Under the pieces are notes generated by a model that saw only the letters and a list, made by a program, of their open reading frames with translations, searched no databases and had not been told where the DNA came from. A stretch of DNA of 64,000 bases, taken from assembly GCF_000784835.1 (NCBI RefSeq), contig NZ_JSFH01000002.1, positions 62,001 through 126,000 of the forward strand, given 5' to 3'. Positions 15,598 to 25,126 of the stretch are shown here, piece by piece. Source of the stretch: Thermotoga sp. Mc24. GTDB lineage: Bacteria > Thermotogota > Thermotogae > Thermotogales > Thermotogaceae. Numbering within the stretch: the stretch's first letter is position 1; each line of letters begins with the position of its first letter. The position numbers and the translations under genes are program-made.

Positions 15598-17097
15598 ATT
15601 TCCATGCCTCTAAGGAAGTATTGAAACTTAAGATGTCTATACCGGGCATTCTACAAAACAGCGTTTCCATACCTCTAAGGAATTATTGAAACGTTGAGAC
15701 CATTCGTCAGGATTTTCGGGTGAATAGTGTTTCCATACCTCTAAGGAACTATTGAAACAGCGATAAGAGTTTAGTGGTAGTAACCAACATGGGAAGTTTC
15801 CATACCTCTAAGGAACTATTGAAACGTACATGGGTTGCTGCGGCAATGAATCCAGAAACCGAGTTTCCATACCTCTAAGGAACTATTGAAACCATGTGTA
15901 CAAAAAAGTTGAGTATTACATCGATGGGTTTCCATACCTCTAAGGAACTATTGAAACCTATTGTGATACGGACTCAATTATTACGGATGTGGATCGTTTC
16001 CATACCTCTAAGGAACTATTGAAACGGGAAGGCAAGGCGGGAGGGAGATCAGGATGAAGGGTTTCCATACCTCTAAGGAATTATTGAAACAGTCCGTTGC
16101 CAGACAACACCAGCAATGCTTCGCAAGATACGTTTCCATACCTCTAAGGAATTATTGAAACGGGGTAGTCAGCTAGCAAATGCGGAAGGTTACTTCTCGT
16201 TTCCATACCTCTAAGGAATTATTGAAACCGAACACGTTAGCCATCCTTCCCGCCTCCCGTAAATGTTTCCATACCTCTAAGGAATTATTGAAACCAGTTA
16301 TATGTACACTTTCCGACCAACTCCCAGAACGTTTCCATACCTCTAAGGAATTATTGAAACTCGATCTCGAGCTTGCGTACAAAACTGCAGTTGGATATCG
16401 TTTCCATACCTCTAAGGAATTATTGAAACTTTTTGTGCTCCAATCATCCACTGTTTCTTCGCCGAGTTTCCATACCTCTAAGGAATTATTGAAACGCGTA
16501 TCGCAACGCATCCATCGCGTGGTCGTTAAACTGTTTCCATACCTCTAAGGAATTATTGAAACACAGTTCTTGTTGTAAATCTTTTTACTACGACTTTCTT
16601 GTTTCCATACCTCTAAGGAATTATTGAAACGGTGGTTATATGGATCGCAAAGAAATAGTTTTTAGATGTTTCCATACCTCTAAGGAATTATTGAAACGGC
16701 GGGCATCAGCCCACCTCCTTTCGTTCAAGGTTTTGTTTCCATACCTCTAAGGAATTATTGAAACTTGCTTGTCTCACCTCCTTCTATAGTTTGCCATGAA
16801 GGTTTCCATACCTCTAAGGAATTATTGAAACCGCGAAGAGGGTTCACTGCCGATTGGATCTATTTATTTGTTTCCATACCTCTAAGGAATTATTGAAACT
16901 TGACTGGAAGCCGCTTGCTGTGTCTCCGCAAGAATTGTTTCCATACCTCTAAGGAATTATTGAAACCAGATTACCAAGGCTTAGGAATTGGTACTTCATT
17001 TTGTTTCCATACCTCTAAGGAATTATTGAAACTCCTATACATTTCTCCACATCAGGTTGCTGTGAAGGTTTCCATACCTCTAAGGAATTATTGAAAC
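15598..17097 (-). CRISPR. CRISPR array, 23 repeats and 22 spacers
   Basis: The 30-bp repeat reads (plus strand) GTTTCCATACCTCTA then AGGAATTATTGAAAC. Its ends are complementary (GTTTC/GAAAC). Repeats start at 15598, 15663, 15729, 15796, 15863, 15928, 15996, 16061, 16132, 16199, 16265, 16331, 16400, 16466, 16533, 16601, 16668, 16735, 16802, 16870, 16937, 17003 and 17068. Spacers are 35-41 bp. The leftmost repeat has three mismatches (positions 1, 9, 21), which marks the old trailer end. Repeats 3-7 share a C at position 21. A leader with a promoter lies on the right, so crRNAs are made from the minus strand. No cas genes occur in the window; the array presumably relies on Cas proteins encoded elsewhere. 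Confidence 0.99.
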
Positions 17098-17144
17098 CCG
17101 TTGAGTTCAAGAGAAATTATATCACAAACACACTCTGAAAGCAA
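17098..17144 (-). promoter_or_regulatory. CRISPR leader promoter
   Basis: On the minus strand TTGCTT (17139-17144) and TATAAT (17116-17121) are separated by exactly 17 nt, and the -10 box lies about 19 nt from the first repeat. This sets the transcription direction of the array and agrees with the degenerate repeat at the opposite end. Confidence 0.75.
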
Positions 17145-17433
17145 GATGTTTTTTGAACTTCCATATTCTCCTTTTCCATAAACCATTCTAACACACAAGA
17201 GAGCACCTTCAAGTACTGTTTGGAAAAATGGAATAATTGCATAGTTCAACAATGAAAGAACACAAGCAAAAAACAGAAGATAAATTATATCAACCTACGT
17301 CAGGGTGTTTTGAGGTGTTTCTGGTAAAAATCGATTAGTTCCATGTTTCACAAATAGATGAAAGAAGGTATTCCTCAGTGTGTTAGAAGTTAACTACTAA
17401 TTTCTCGAATTCAAAGCACTTACACGTCATCGA

Positions 17434-17655
17434 TTACCACAAATTCTCTTCATATTGTCTCTTAATATCATCCATTATTCCTTTTTTAACGCATAGCTTC
17501 CGGTACCACAAACCTGCATGAAATTTTTCGTTACCGGTAATTGCATACTCTGTATCGTTCTTCCAGTGCCAGATACACGCATCACCTACTTTGTGAATGA
17601 TTGGAACTAACCTGGTTTGTATGCATAAAACATAATATGTTAAAACAAATATATT
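17434..17655 (-). pseudogene. Fragment of an unrecognised protein gene
   Basis: The frame is open from just after a TGA at 17658-17656 to a TAA at 17436-17434, with no ATG, GTG or TTG near its beginning. The translation looks strongly coding: residues such as VPIIHKVGDACIWHWKND, then EYAITGNEKFHAGLWYRK, ending DDIKRQYEENLW. Tryptophan-rich, well-mixed composition of this kind is unlikely in non-coding DNA. I read it as the 3' remnant of a lost gene beside the CRISPR leader and cannot name the family. The rest of 17145-17720 shows no convincing gene. Confidence 0.45.
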
Positions 17656-17720
17656 TCACACTAACACAAAAGCAAAGAACAGAGTGGTAAAATTTTTCAA
17701 AATTCTTGGGGAGGAAGATG

Positions 17721-18323
17721 ATGATTTCCATATTCTTCGGGAGTTTCCTTGTGGGGCTTTCCGGTGCGGTCGCACCGGGCCCTCTAATGATGATAGCCAT
17801 ATCCCAGAGTGCAAAAGGTTGGAAAAACTCTATAAAACTGATATCCGGCCACGTTGTTCTGGAAGCTTTTCTTGTTCTCCTGCTGGTTCTTGGCTTTCAA
17901 TGGGTCCTGAAATCTCCGCTTGTGACAAAAGTGATAGGTCTTCTTGGAGGATCTTTCCTTGCTTTCATGGGGATTTCTCAGCTAACAGCCATCAAAGGTG
18001 AGATCTCACAGGTAGAAAAAAACGATCTGAAAATCCCCCTTCCCATCACAGGAGCTCTCGTTTCACTGTCCAACCCGTACTTTCTTCTTTGGTGGATGTC
18101 CGTCGGCAGCGCTTTCCTTGTCAAAGCGCAGACATCGTTTCTGGCTGGGGTTACTGCCTTCTACTTCGGCCACATTCTCTCAGACATTCTCTGGTACTCT
18201 CTGATAGGTGTCTTTGGAAACACCATATTGAAATCCTCACGGATCTATAAAATAGTGATGGCCGTGACCGGTCTGTTCCTCATCGGTTTTGGTCTTTTCT
18301 TCGTGCTTGATTCTTTCAGGTGA
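17721..18323 (+). CDS. LysE/RhtB-family amino acid exporter
   Basis: The ~200-aa protein has six hydrophobic segments and the family's N-terminal signature GLSGAVAPGPLMMIAISQS. Later features are SLSNPYFLLWWMSVG and AGVTAFYFGHILSDILWYS. The family exports amino acids such as lysine, arginine, homoserine or threonine. GGGGAGG (17708-17714) favours ATG 17721 (6-nt spacing); ATG 17718 is possible. It converges on aroQ with an 8-nt overlap of the coding ends. Confidence 0.85.
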   Translation: MISIFFGSFLVGLSGAVAPGPLMMIAISQSAKGWKNSIKLISGHVVLEAFLVLLLVLGFQWVLKSPLVTKVIGLLGGSFLAFMGISQLTAIKGEISQVEKNDLKIPLPITGALVSLSNPYFLLWWMSVGSAFLVKAQTSFLAGVTAFYFGHILSDILWYSLIGVFGNTILKSSRIYKIVMAVTGLFLIGFGLFFVLDSFR

Positions 18324-18750
18324 GTTCTTCCAGTTTCTTTTTTATGTACTCCAGAGCCAGAAGGTAACCGTACACACCAAGTCCGCTTATCTGACCGTCG
18401 CACACCTCAGCCGTAACGCTCCTTCTTCTGAACTCTTCCCTCCTGTGTATGTTCGATATGTGAACCTCCACCTTCGGCACCTTCACGATCTCCAGGGCAT
18501 CCCTTATGGCGTAGCTGTAGTGGGTGAAAGCCCCCGGGTTTATCACAAGACCATCGAAATCGAGCCTGTGCAGTCTATCCAAAATTTCTCCCTCGTGGTT
18601 CGACTGAAAGACCTCCACTTCCACATCGTTTTTCCTTCCCCAATCTTCTATCATCTTCACAAGATCCTCATGAGAAAAGTTTCCATAGATGTTTTTGTCT
18701 CTTTTTCCGAGCATGTTCAAGTTGGGTCCGTTCACCACGAGTACTTTCAA
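18316..18750 (-). CDS. aroQ: 3-dehydroquinate dehydratase, type II
   Basis: The 144-aa type II dehydroquinase shows NGPNLNMLGKRDKNIYG (catalytic tyrosine loop, with Arg in the flexible lid), FQSNHEGEILDRLH, INPGAFTHYSYAIRDAL and VEVHISNIHRREEFR (catalytic histidine). It converts 3-dehydroquinate to 3-dehydroshikimate. Its ATG overlaps the aroKB stop by 4 nt. It is the last gene of the shikimate operon and ends against the convergent exporter gene. Confidence 0.96.
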   Translation of the reverse strand: MKVLVVNGPNLNMLGKRDKNIYGNFSHEDLVKMIEDWGRKNDVEVEVFQSNHEGEILDRLHRLDFDGLVINPGAFTHYSYAIRDALEIVKVPKVEVHISNIHRREEFRRRSVTAEVCDGQISGLGVYGYLLALEYIKKKLEELT

Positions 18751-20225
18751 TCTACCACCTCCAAAAGTTCGAGCGGATCGACCTCTAAGAATTCGATCTT
18801 TCCGATTTCTTTCACGTAAGGAAGCCTAACTCTGGAACCTTTCAGGATCTTCTTGTCGTTCAGAATGAGATTTCTGGCTTTCTCAACATCGACGGATGGA
18901 ACAGGAATTGGTACGATCTGTTTGACCTTTTCTACGATCCATCTCATGGTTTCCTTAGGCACTATTCCCTTTCTGTACAGGTACATCGTCTCTTTTTCGA
19001 TGCCCCACGCTACCGCTATACCGTGAGGTACCCCTTCCAGCATCTCGTACACATGACCGAGCGTGTGTCCCAGATTCAGGGCGTGTCTCAAACCCATGTC
19101 GTAGGGATCTTCCATTACTATCCTCGCTTTATCTTCGACGGAGATTTTTACCATCTCGCTGAGAACTTTGAGATTTCTCTTTTCTATCTTCTCCGGCTCA
19201 TCGAAGAGTTCTACCCCGCGACCCGATAGAATCGTCATCTTGAAGGCTTCCACGACTCCCTCTTCGAACCTGCCCTCATCCATCGAAAGCGTGACGGTGG
19301 GATCTATGATGACGTAGTCTGGCATTCTGAAAGTCCCAACGACGTTTTTCACTCCAGCGAAATCGATGGCATTCTTTCCACCAACGGAAGCGTCCACCTG
19401 AGCCAGAAGTGTTGTCGGATAGAAAGAAAGTCCCACTCCCCTTTTGAACGTGCTCGCCACAAAGCCAGTGAAGTCGGTGAGAGCACCTCCTCCGACACCC
19501 GCTATGGTCTTTCCCCTGGGAAAGTCCATCCTCACAAGTTCGTAGTACGCTCTGGAGACATGCTCCAGCGTCTTCACTTCCTCTCCATCCGGAAAAAGAA
19601 GCCGATTCTCTGGAAGGTACCTTCCGTATATCTTCTCCACCCTCTCCGTGGTGAAAACCAGCTCTTCGTTCCTCACCCTCTTGAAACCACCGAGGATGAT
19701 CTTCACCAGGTGTGGTTTTTCTATCGTTGAGATTTCTTTCTCGTCCAGAGCCTCCAGCACAACGAGTGCGGTTGTTTCCCACTCGTTCAACTTGGAGGTG
19801 TCGATCCCTCTAAACTCCGTGTAGAACTGTTTTCTCCTTTCCCAGATCTCTCGTATTCTCTCTTTTCCTTCTCTCAGAAGAGGCCTGTTCTCTGTTGTTA
19901 CTCTTTCCATCAACACTTCAGGGGGAGCGTAGAGAAAGAGAGTCTTCTCTTTCTTCAAAAGCTCCCTGTTCTCTGGATCGATCACAACACCTCCACCCGT
20001 TGCCACGACCACGTTGTCTCTTTCCACAAGTTCCCTAAGAAGTTCTTTCTCTTTCAATCGGAAGTACTCTTCACCGTCTTCTTCGAAAATCCTTCGAACT
20101 CTTCTTCCCTCTCTTCTTTCTATCTCTTCGTCCATATCTATGAACTGAAGGTCGAGCACCTCGGAAACCCTTTTACCGATCGTACTCTTTCCAGAACCCA
20201 TCATCCCAACGAGGAAGATTCTCAT
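18747..20225 (-). CDS. aroKB: Bifunctional shikimate kinase / 3-dehydroquinate synthase fusion
   Basis: The 492-aa fusion combines two steps that are not consecutive in the pathway. Residues 1-~160 are shikimate kinase: Walker A GMMGSGKSTIGK, the FIDMDEEIERR substrate site, RLKEKELLREL, GGGVV, and the lid TTENRPLL. Residues ~165-492 are dehydroquinate synthase: GVGGGALTDFTGFVASTFKRG (NAD site), TTLLAQVDASVGGKNAIDF, HALNLGHTLGHVYEM and HGIAVAWG (zinc ligands E/H/H). The reversed-order kinase-synthase fusion is a Thermotoga feature. ATG 20225 follows GGAGG; the upstream aroC runs 53 nt into it. Confidence 0.95.
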   Translation of the reverse strand: MRIFLVGMMGSGKSTIGKRVSEVLDLQFIDMDEEIERREGRRVRRIFEEDGEEYFRLKEKELLRELVERDNVVVATGGGVVIDPENRELLKKEKTLFLYAPPEVLMERVTTENRPLLREGKERIREIWERRKQFYTEFRGIDTSKLNEWETTALVVLEALDEKEISTIEKPHLVKIILGGFKRVRNEELVFTTERVEKIYGRYLPENRLLFPDGEEVKTLEHVSRAYYELVRMDFPRGKTIAGVGGGALTDFTGFVASTFKRGVGLSFYPTTLLAQVDASVGGKNAIDFAGVKNVVGTFRMPDYVIIDPTVTLSMDEGRFEEGVVEAFKMTILSGRGVELFDEPEKIEKRNLKVLSEMVKISVEDKARIVMEDPYDMGLRHALNLGHTLGHVYEMLEGVPHGIAVAWGIEKETMYLYRKGIVPKETMRWIVEKVKQIVPIPVPSVDVEKARNLILNDKKILKGSRVRLPYVKEIGKIEFLEVDPLELLEVVD

Positions 20226-21303
20226 TCCCGAACCTCCTTTTCAGGTCGTCGATGTTTCCATCGCCCAGGTGTTCGAGCAAGGCGTCCGAAATCACCACAG
20301 CGAGCGCGGCTTCACACACGACGGAAGCGGGAGGAACGGCCGTCACGTCAGATCTCACGTACGGTGTTTTCGCCGGTTCCATTGTTCTCAAATCAACGGA
20401 GTTCAACGGCTTTCCTGTGGTAGGAATGGGTTTCACGAAGACGTTCACCCACACGTCTTCTCCGTTGGTGATGCCCCCTTCTATTCCTCCCAGATTGTTT
20501 GTTCTTCTCTTTATCCTGCCGTCTTCCAGTTCGAACTCATCCAGATAGTCAAAGCCGTACCACATCTCTTCACTTCCAATCACCACTCCCTTCACAGCGG
20601 GAATGGCAAAAAAGAGGGAACCTATCTTCGAGTCGAGCTTTTTGAAAAGATCGGAGTAGCTCCCGATGCCTGCCGGGACACCTCTTGCAATGACCTTCAC
20701 CTTGCCGCCGAGGGTGTTTCCCTCTTCTTTCGCCCTGTCGATCTCGGAGATCATTCCTTCCGTTGCCTCTGGATCTGGACAGAAAACGGCCGATTCGTCC
20801 CTCTTTCTTCTCAACTCCTCAAAATTGTCTGGGATATTCTTCGCTTCCACGTTTCCAAGTCTTGTGACAAACCCGAGAACATCTATGTTGAACTCTCTGA
20901 GGAGACTCTTCAGAAGAGCACCCGCCGCCGTGAGAGCCACCGTCCATCTGGCACTGGATCGTTCCACGTAGACGTTCAGATCCGGCAGTTTGTACTTCAC
21001 AAAGGCAGCGTAATCTATGTGACCCGGTCTCGGCACGCTCCGAACGTCTTTCACCGGGTTGCCCGCTTTGTTTGGAACGAGAATCGTCACCGGTGCTCCC
21101 GTTGTGATACCTCCCCACACTCCGGAGACGATCTCGAAGGCATCTTCTTCCATGCTCATCCTCTTTCCTCTACCGTAGCAATTTCTTCTCCTGAAAAGCT
21201 CTCTTCTTATGATTTCTTCGTCGATCTTCAAACCCGCAGGAATCCCTTCCAAAACCGCTATCATGTACTTTCCGTGGGAATCTCCCGCTATTGTGAGCCT
21301 CAT
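20173..21303 (-). CDS. aroC: Chorismate synthase
   Basis: The 376-aa FMN-dependent enzyme converts EPSP to chorismate. Signatures are GDSHGKYMIAVLEGIPAG at the N-terminus, RRRNCYGRGKRMSMEEDAFEIVSG, RPGHIDYAAFVKY, RSSARWTVALTAAGA and RSDVTAVPPASVVCEA near the C-terminus. The start overlaps the aroE stop by 4 nt, and the last 17 codons overlap the beginning of aroKB in another frame, an unusually long overlap even for this compact genome. Confidence 0.96.
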   Translation of the reverse strand: MRLTIAGDSHGKYMIAVLEGIPAGLKIDEEIIRRELFRRRNCYGRGKRMSMEEDAFEIVSGVWGGITTGAPVTILVPNKAGNPVKDVRSVPRPGHIDYAAFVKYKLPDLNVYVERSSARWTVALTAAGALLKSLLREFNIDVLGFVTRLGNVEAKNIPDNFEELRRKRDESAVFCPDPEATEGMISEIDRAKEEGNTLGGKVKVIARGVPAGIGSYSDLFKKLDSKIGSLFFAIPAVKGVVIGSEEMWYGFDYLDEFELEDGRIKRRTNNLGGIEGGITNGEDVWVNVFVKPIPTTGKPLNSVDLRTMEPAKTPYVRSDVTAVPPASVVCEAALAVVISDALLEHLGDGNIDDLKRRFGNENLPRWDDGFWKEYDR

Positions 21304-22061
21304 CTCAGTACCTCCTCGAACACTTCTTTGAACGATCTTTCATCGTAGATTCCCCATATTTTGAGGTTCTCCATCGCCTGATAGTAAAACATGAGGTTTC
21401 CCTTTACAACGTGTTCCACTCCCAATCTCTTCGCATCAGAAACGAGAGGAGTCTCAAAGTACACCACGTCGTAAACAAGATACAGACCTTTCAAAGAAGC
21501 TTCGGAAACGGTCAGTTTCTCTCCCTTCATTCCAACGGAAGTGGTGTTGAAGAGACTCTTCGCCTTTTTCACAACCTCGTCGAGCTGATCGAGAGAGAAA
21601 ATTTTCACAGGAAAATCGAGAGCCTTCGCCCTTTCGATCGTTCTGTTCACCACCCAGATGTCTTTCACGCCCATCTGGAGGAGAGCGTAGATCACAGCAC
21701 GTGCGGCTCCGCCCGCTCCCACAACGACAACGGGTTCTTTCACCTCTACACCCTCGAGCGATTTCACAACGCCAACCCAGTCGGTGTTGTATCCCTTTCC
21801 CCGAAAGACGCAGTTCACGGCTTTTATTCTCTGCGCATCTTCAGATGGTTCGACGTACCGCATCACTCTTTCTTTGTGAGGAATTGTCGCGTTGAAACCA
21901 TCGTATTCTTCGAGAATCCTTCTTATCTCCGTGTCGAAAGATTCAGGTGGTATCTCTTCCATACCGTACGAGTGGTTCATTCCCGCCCTTTTGAAATACT
22001 CGTTGTAAAGCCTTGGTGATATGCTGTGACTCACCGGATACCCTATGATGCAGAATTTCAT
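21300..22061 (-). CDS. aroE: Shikimate dehydrogenase
   Basis: The 253-aa NADP-dependent enzyme reduces 3-dehydroshikimate to shikimate. Substrate-site motifs are [14 protein letters not shown] and FNATIPHKE; the cofactor loop is [11 protein letters not shown] followed by VVNRTIERA, and the motif NTDWVG is present. The start is ATG 22061, which overlaps the aroA stop (ATGA); the open frame further upstream belongs to overlap with aroA. It follows aroA and precedes aroC. Confidence 0.95.
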
Positions 22062-23323
22062 GATATCACCACTCTCTCCAGCAGTTCGTAAAAGTTCGGG
22101 AAAGACACCGCCACGCATTCGTGATCTTTCACATCAACCCCCTCTTCACTCACGAGCCCTGCTATGGAAAAGAGCATAGCCATTCTGTGGTCGCCTTCTG
22201 GATCCACCGATCCACCTTTTATGCTCTGCTTTCCAACGATCTTGAAACCATCTTTGAACTCTTCTATTTCGACACCGAGCCGTTTGAAGTTTTCCACCAG
22301 AACCCTTATCCTGTCGGATTCCTTCTTTCTCAACTCCTCCGCGTTTCTCACAACCGTTTCTCCTTCCGCAAAAACACCGAGAAGCGCCACAAGAGGCAGT
22401 TCATCTATCATGAGAGGTACGAGGTGTTCGGGAACAACCACACCTTTCAGGTTTGGAGATGTCTCAACCCTCACAGTTCCTATCGGTTCAAGATTTTCTT
22501 CCGTGATCTCCCACTCCAGGTTGGCTCCCATGAGTTTCATAACTTCGAGGAGTCCCGTTCGGGTGGGATTCAGGCCAACGTCCGTTACTGTGATTCGAGC
22601 GTTGGGATGAATGGCGCCGAGAACCACGAAGAAAGCAGCCGACGAGATATCACCAGGGACTTTCATCGTGAAACCCCTGAAGGTAGCAGGCTCCAGAACC
22701 ACACGTGTTCCCTCCACCTCGACGGGAACACCGAGGTTTTTGAGCATCCTTTCCGTGTGATCTCTGCTTTTTGCTGGTTCGATAACGATTGTTCGTCCGC
22801 TGGCTCTGAGCCCCGCCAGAAGAACCGCGCTCTTCACTTGAGCGCTCGCCACCGGTGTTTTATAGCTGATACCGGAAAGGTGATTTCCCTTGATAGCCAT
22901 GGGAAGGTAGTTGTTCTGCCTCGCCATGAAACGCGCTCCCATCATCTCCAGAGGTTCGATCACTCTTCTCATCGGCCTTCTGGAAAGAGAAGAATCCCCG
23001 TAAAGCACTGTGAACATCTCGTATGAAGCAAGAACTCCACTCATCAACCTCGTGGTTGTTCCGGAGTTTCCACAGAAGAGAGGTTCTATTGGCTCAGCGA
23101 AGGGCTTCGGAAAGACCTTCATCTTTTCCCAATCGCCTTCAAAACGTGTACCGAGTTTTTCGAGAATATCGTGGGTTCTCTCTGTGTCGAGACACCTCAA
23201 GAGGTTGTACAGGGTGCTTTCCGTTTCCGCCAAAGCGGACAGAATGAGAGCCCTGTGAGTTATGGATTTGTCCGGAGGAACGCTCAGCACTCCTTCAACC
23301 TTCTTCGCCGGAAGTACCTTCAA
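22058..23323 (-). CDS. aroA: 3-phosphoshikimate 1-carboxyvinyltransferase (EPSP synthase)
   Basis: The 421-aa enzyme joins phosphoenolpyruvate to shikimate-3-phosphate. It shows [17 protein letters not shown], the [18 protein letters not shown] active-site motif, [29 protein letters not shown], and [10 protein letters not shown] near the C-terminus. It overlaps tyrA upstream and aroE downstream by 4 nt each, so ribosomes probably reinitiate along the operon. Confidence 0.96.
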
Positions 23324-24081
23324 GATATCACTTCCCTTATCACTTTTTTCAGGTTTTCGAAATCCTCTTTCTCTGTGAGATGATATAAAACATTCAGAAA
23401 GTTTCTTGCGTTCTCCAGGTATTTGAGGATGTTTTCTTTATTATATCTGATCATATCCAGCGCCATCTCCATGTTCTGTTTCGAAAGTCTCGTGTTGGAA
23501 AGATAACCAGGTCCCGCGTATTCTTCAAAGGGTTTCCCTACGTACCGTGCGCTCAGTGAGATCAAGTACTGAACGTGGCTCACCGCAGCGACGATCTCGT
23601 CGTGGATCCTGTAGTCTATCCACAAAGGTCTGGCACCAAGATCTTTCACGATGTTTTCAATCATCCCATCCTCTTTTCCGTCGAGAGAGCAGAGAAAGAA
23701 GATCTTTCCGTCGAACATTTCTCGATCCCAACCTGATTTTCCCTTTCGTTCGTTTCCGGCCATGGGATGTCCTCCTGTGAAGTTCAATCCCCTCTCTCTG
23801 GCTATTTCCATGAAAGGTGTCTTCACGCTCGCCACATCGAGAATCTTCCCTGAAAAGTCCGTTTCTTTCAGGAATCTCTCCTCGACGCTCATGGGAAGCG
23901 CAAGAACGAGAAGGTCTGTATCGTAGAGATCGCTTTCCTTTGAAACAGTTTCTATTCCGTTTTCTTCCAATGCTTTCATCGTTTCTTCATCTCTGTCGAA
24001 GGCTGTGACATGATGCTTTTCTTTCAATTTAAGTGCGATCGATCCACCGATGCATCCCGCTCCGAGCACAGAAATTTTCAA
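23320..24081 (-). CDS. tyrA: Prephenate dehydrogenase
   Basis: The 253-aa NAD-dependent enzyme oxidatively decarboxylates prephenate (or arogenate) on the way to tyrosine. The N-terminal dinucleotide fold reads [17 protein letters not shown]. The catalytic region includes [21 protein letters not shown], and [15 protein letters not shown] follows. It has no ACT or other regulatory domain, and no chorismate mutase is fused to it. This makes feedback control at aroF the likely valve for tyrosine. Confidence 0.93.
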
Positions 24082-25094
24082 TTCACCTTCACCCCCAGGG
24101 CATCAGCGAGTTTCTTCATTTCCTGAACCAGTTCCTTGAAGAGCTCGAAGTCAAGACTCTGTTTTCCATCCGAAAGTGCCTTCTCCGGCTCCGGATGAAC
24201 CTCCACAATGATTCCATGAGCTCCAACCGCTATAGCGGCCCGGGAGAGTGGAATAACGAGGTCTCTTCTTCCCCCAGAGTGGCTCGGATCCACCAGAATG
24301 GGAAGATGGGATTCCTTTCTGATTATAGGAACAGCGGATATATCGAGTGTGTTCCTCGTGGCCTTTTCGAACGTTCTGATTCCCCTTTCACACAGTATGA
24401 TCTTCGTGTTTCCAGAGTTTGCGATGTATTCAGCGGAGAGAAGGAACTCTTCGATGGTGTTCATGAAACCCCTTTTCAGAAGAACGGGTTTGTTGTAGCT
24501 TCCCGCTTTAGAGAGCAATCTGAAGTTCTGAGCGTTTCTCGCTCCTATCTGAATGATATCAGCGTACTCGGCCACTTTTGGAAGATCGTCTTCTCCGAGA
24601 GCCTCCGTCACCACGTACATACCGTACTTGTCGGCAGCTTCTCTCAGGTACTCCAACCCTTTCTCTCCGAGTCCTTGGAAAGAGTAAGGAGATGTTCGAG
24701 GCTTGTAAGCCCCTCCCCTCAAAACCTTGACACCGAGTTCGCTCAAAAAGTGCGCGGTTTCCATGAGCATTTCCCTGCCCTCAACTGAGCACGGTCCCGC
24801 TATGATGGTGAAGTAGCCGTTTCCTATCTTCACATCTCCGAGGTCGATCACCGTGTCCTCCGGATGGAACTCACGAGAGACGAGTTTGTAAGGCTTGAGC
24901 ACCCTCACAACGCTTTCCACACAGTCCAAAGATTCGAACTTGTCCGCCACCACGTACCTATCGTCCCCGATGATCCCAATAACCGTTCTTTCCTGACCTT
25001 TGGAAATGTGACACTTCAAGTTGTAACTCTCAGCCAACTTCACCACCTTCCTTATATCTTCTTCTGTGGAACCGGGTTTCAAAACGACTATCAT
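24078..25094 (-). CDS. aroF: DAHP synthase with N-terminal ferredoxin-like (ACT-type) regulatory domain
   Basis: The 338-aa enzyme catalyses the first shikimate-pathway step (PEP + erythrose-4-phosphate). Residues 1-~70 form the regulatory domain (IVVLKPGSTEEDIRKVVKLA), which in T. maritima gives feedback inhibition by tyrosine. The catalytic TIM barrel has FTIIAGPCSVEGREML, LRGGAYKPRTSPYSFQG, RGFMNTIEEFLL, DPSHSGGRRD and EVHPEPEKALSD. ATG 25094 follows GGAGGTGGT; the frame stays open upstream only because it runs through the leader. That leader (25127-25231) can form a terminator and a competing hairpin, so transcription of the whole aro operon may be attenuated. Confidence 0.96.
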   Translation of the reverse strand: MIVVLKPGSTEEDIRKVVKLAESYNLKCHISKGQERTVIGIIGDDRYVVADKFESLDCVESVVRVLKPYKLVSREFHPEDTVIDLGDVKIGNGYFTIIAGPCSVEGREMLMETAHFLSELGVKVLRGGAYKPRTSPYSFQGLGEKGLEYLREAADKYGMYVVTEALGEDDLPKVAEYADIIQIGARNAQNFRLLSKAGSYNKPVLLKRGFMNTIEEFLLSAEYIANSGNTKIILCERGIRTFEKATRNTLDISAVPIIRKESHLPILVDPSHSGGRRDLVIPLSRAAIAVGAHGIIVEVHPEPEKALSDGKQSLDFELFKELVQEMKKLADALGVKVN

Positions 25095-25126
25095 AGATCT
25101 ACCACCTCCTACGGGATTTTGGTAAT

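Noticed and set aside
16173..16548. Open frames across the CRISPR array with repeated peptide units (FNNSLEVWK and HTSKELLK)
   Set aside because: They are translations of the CRISPR repeat with in-frame spacers, not a repeat protein.
17080..17310. About 70-codon open frame on the minus strand running through the CRISPR leader into the first repeat
   Set aside because: It contains the leader promoter, has no good start or ribosome site and ends within the repeat, so chance openness in AT-rich DNA is more likely.
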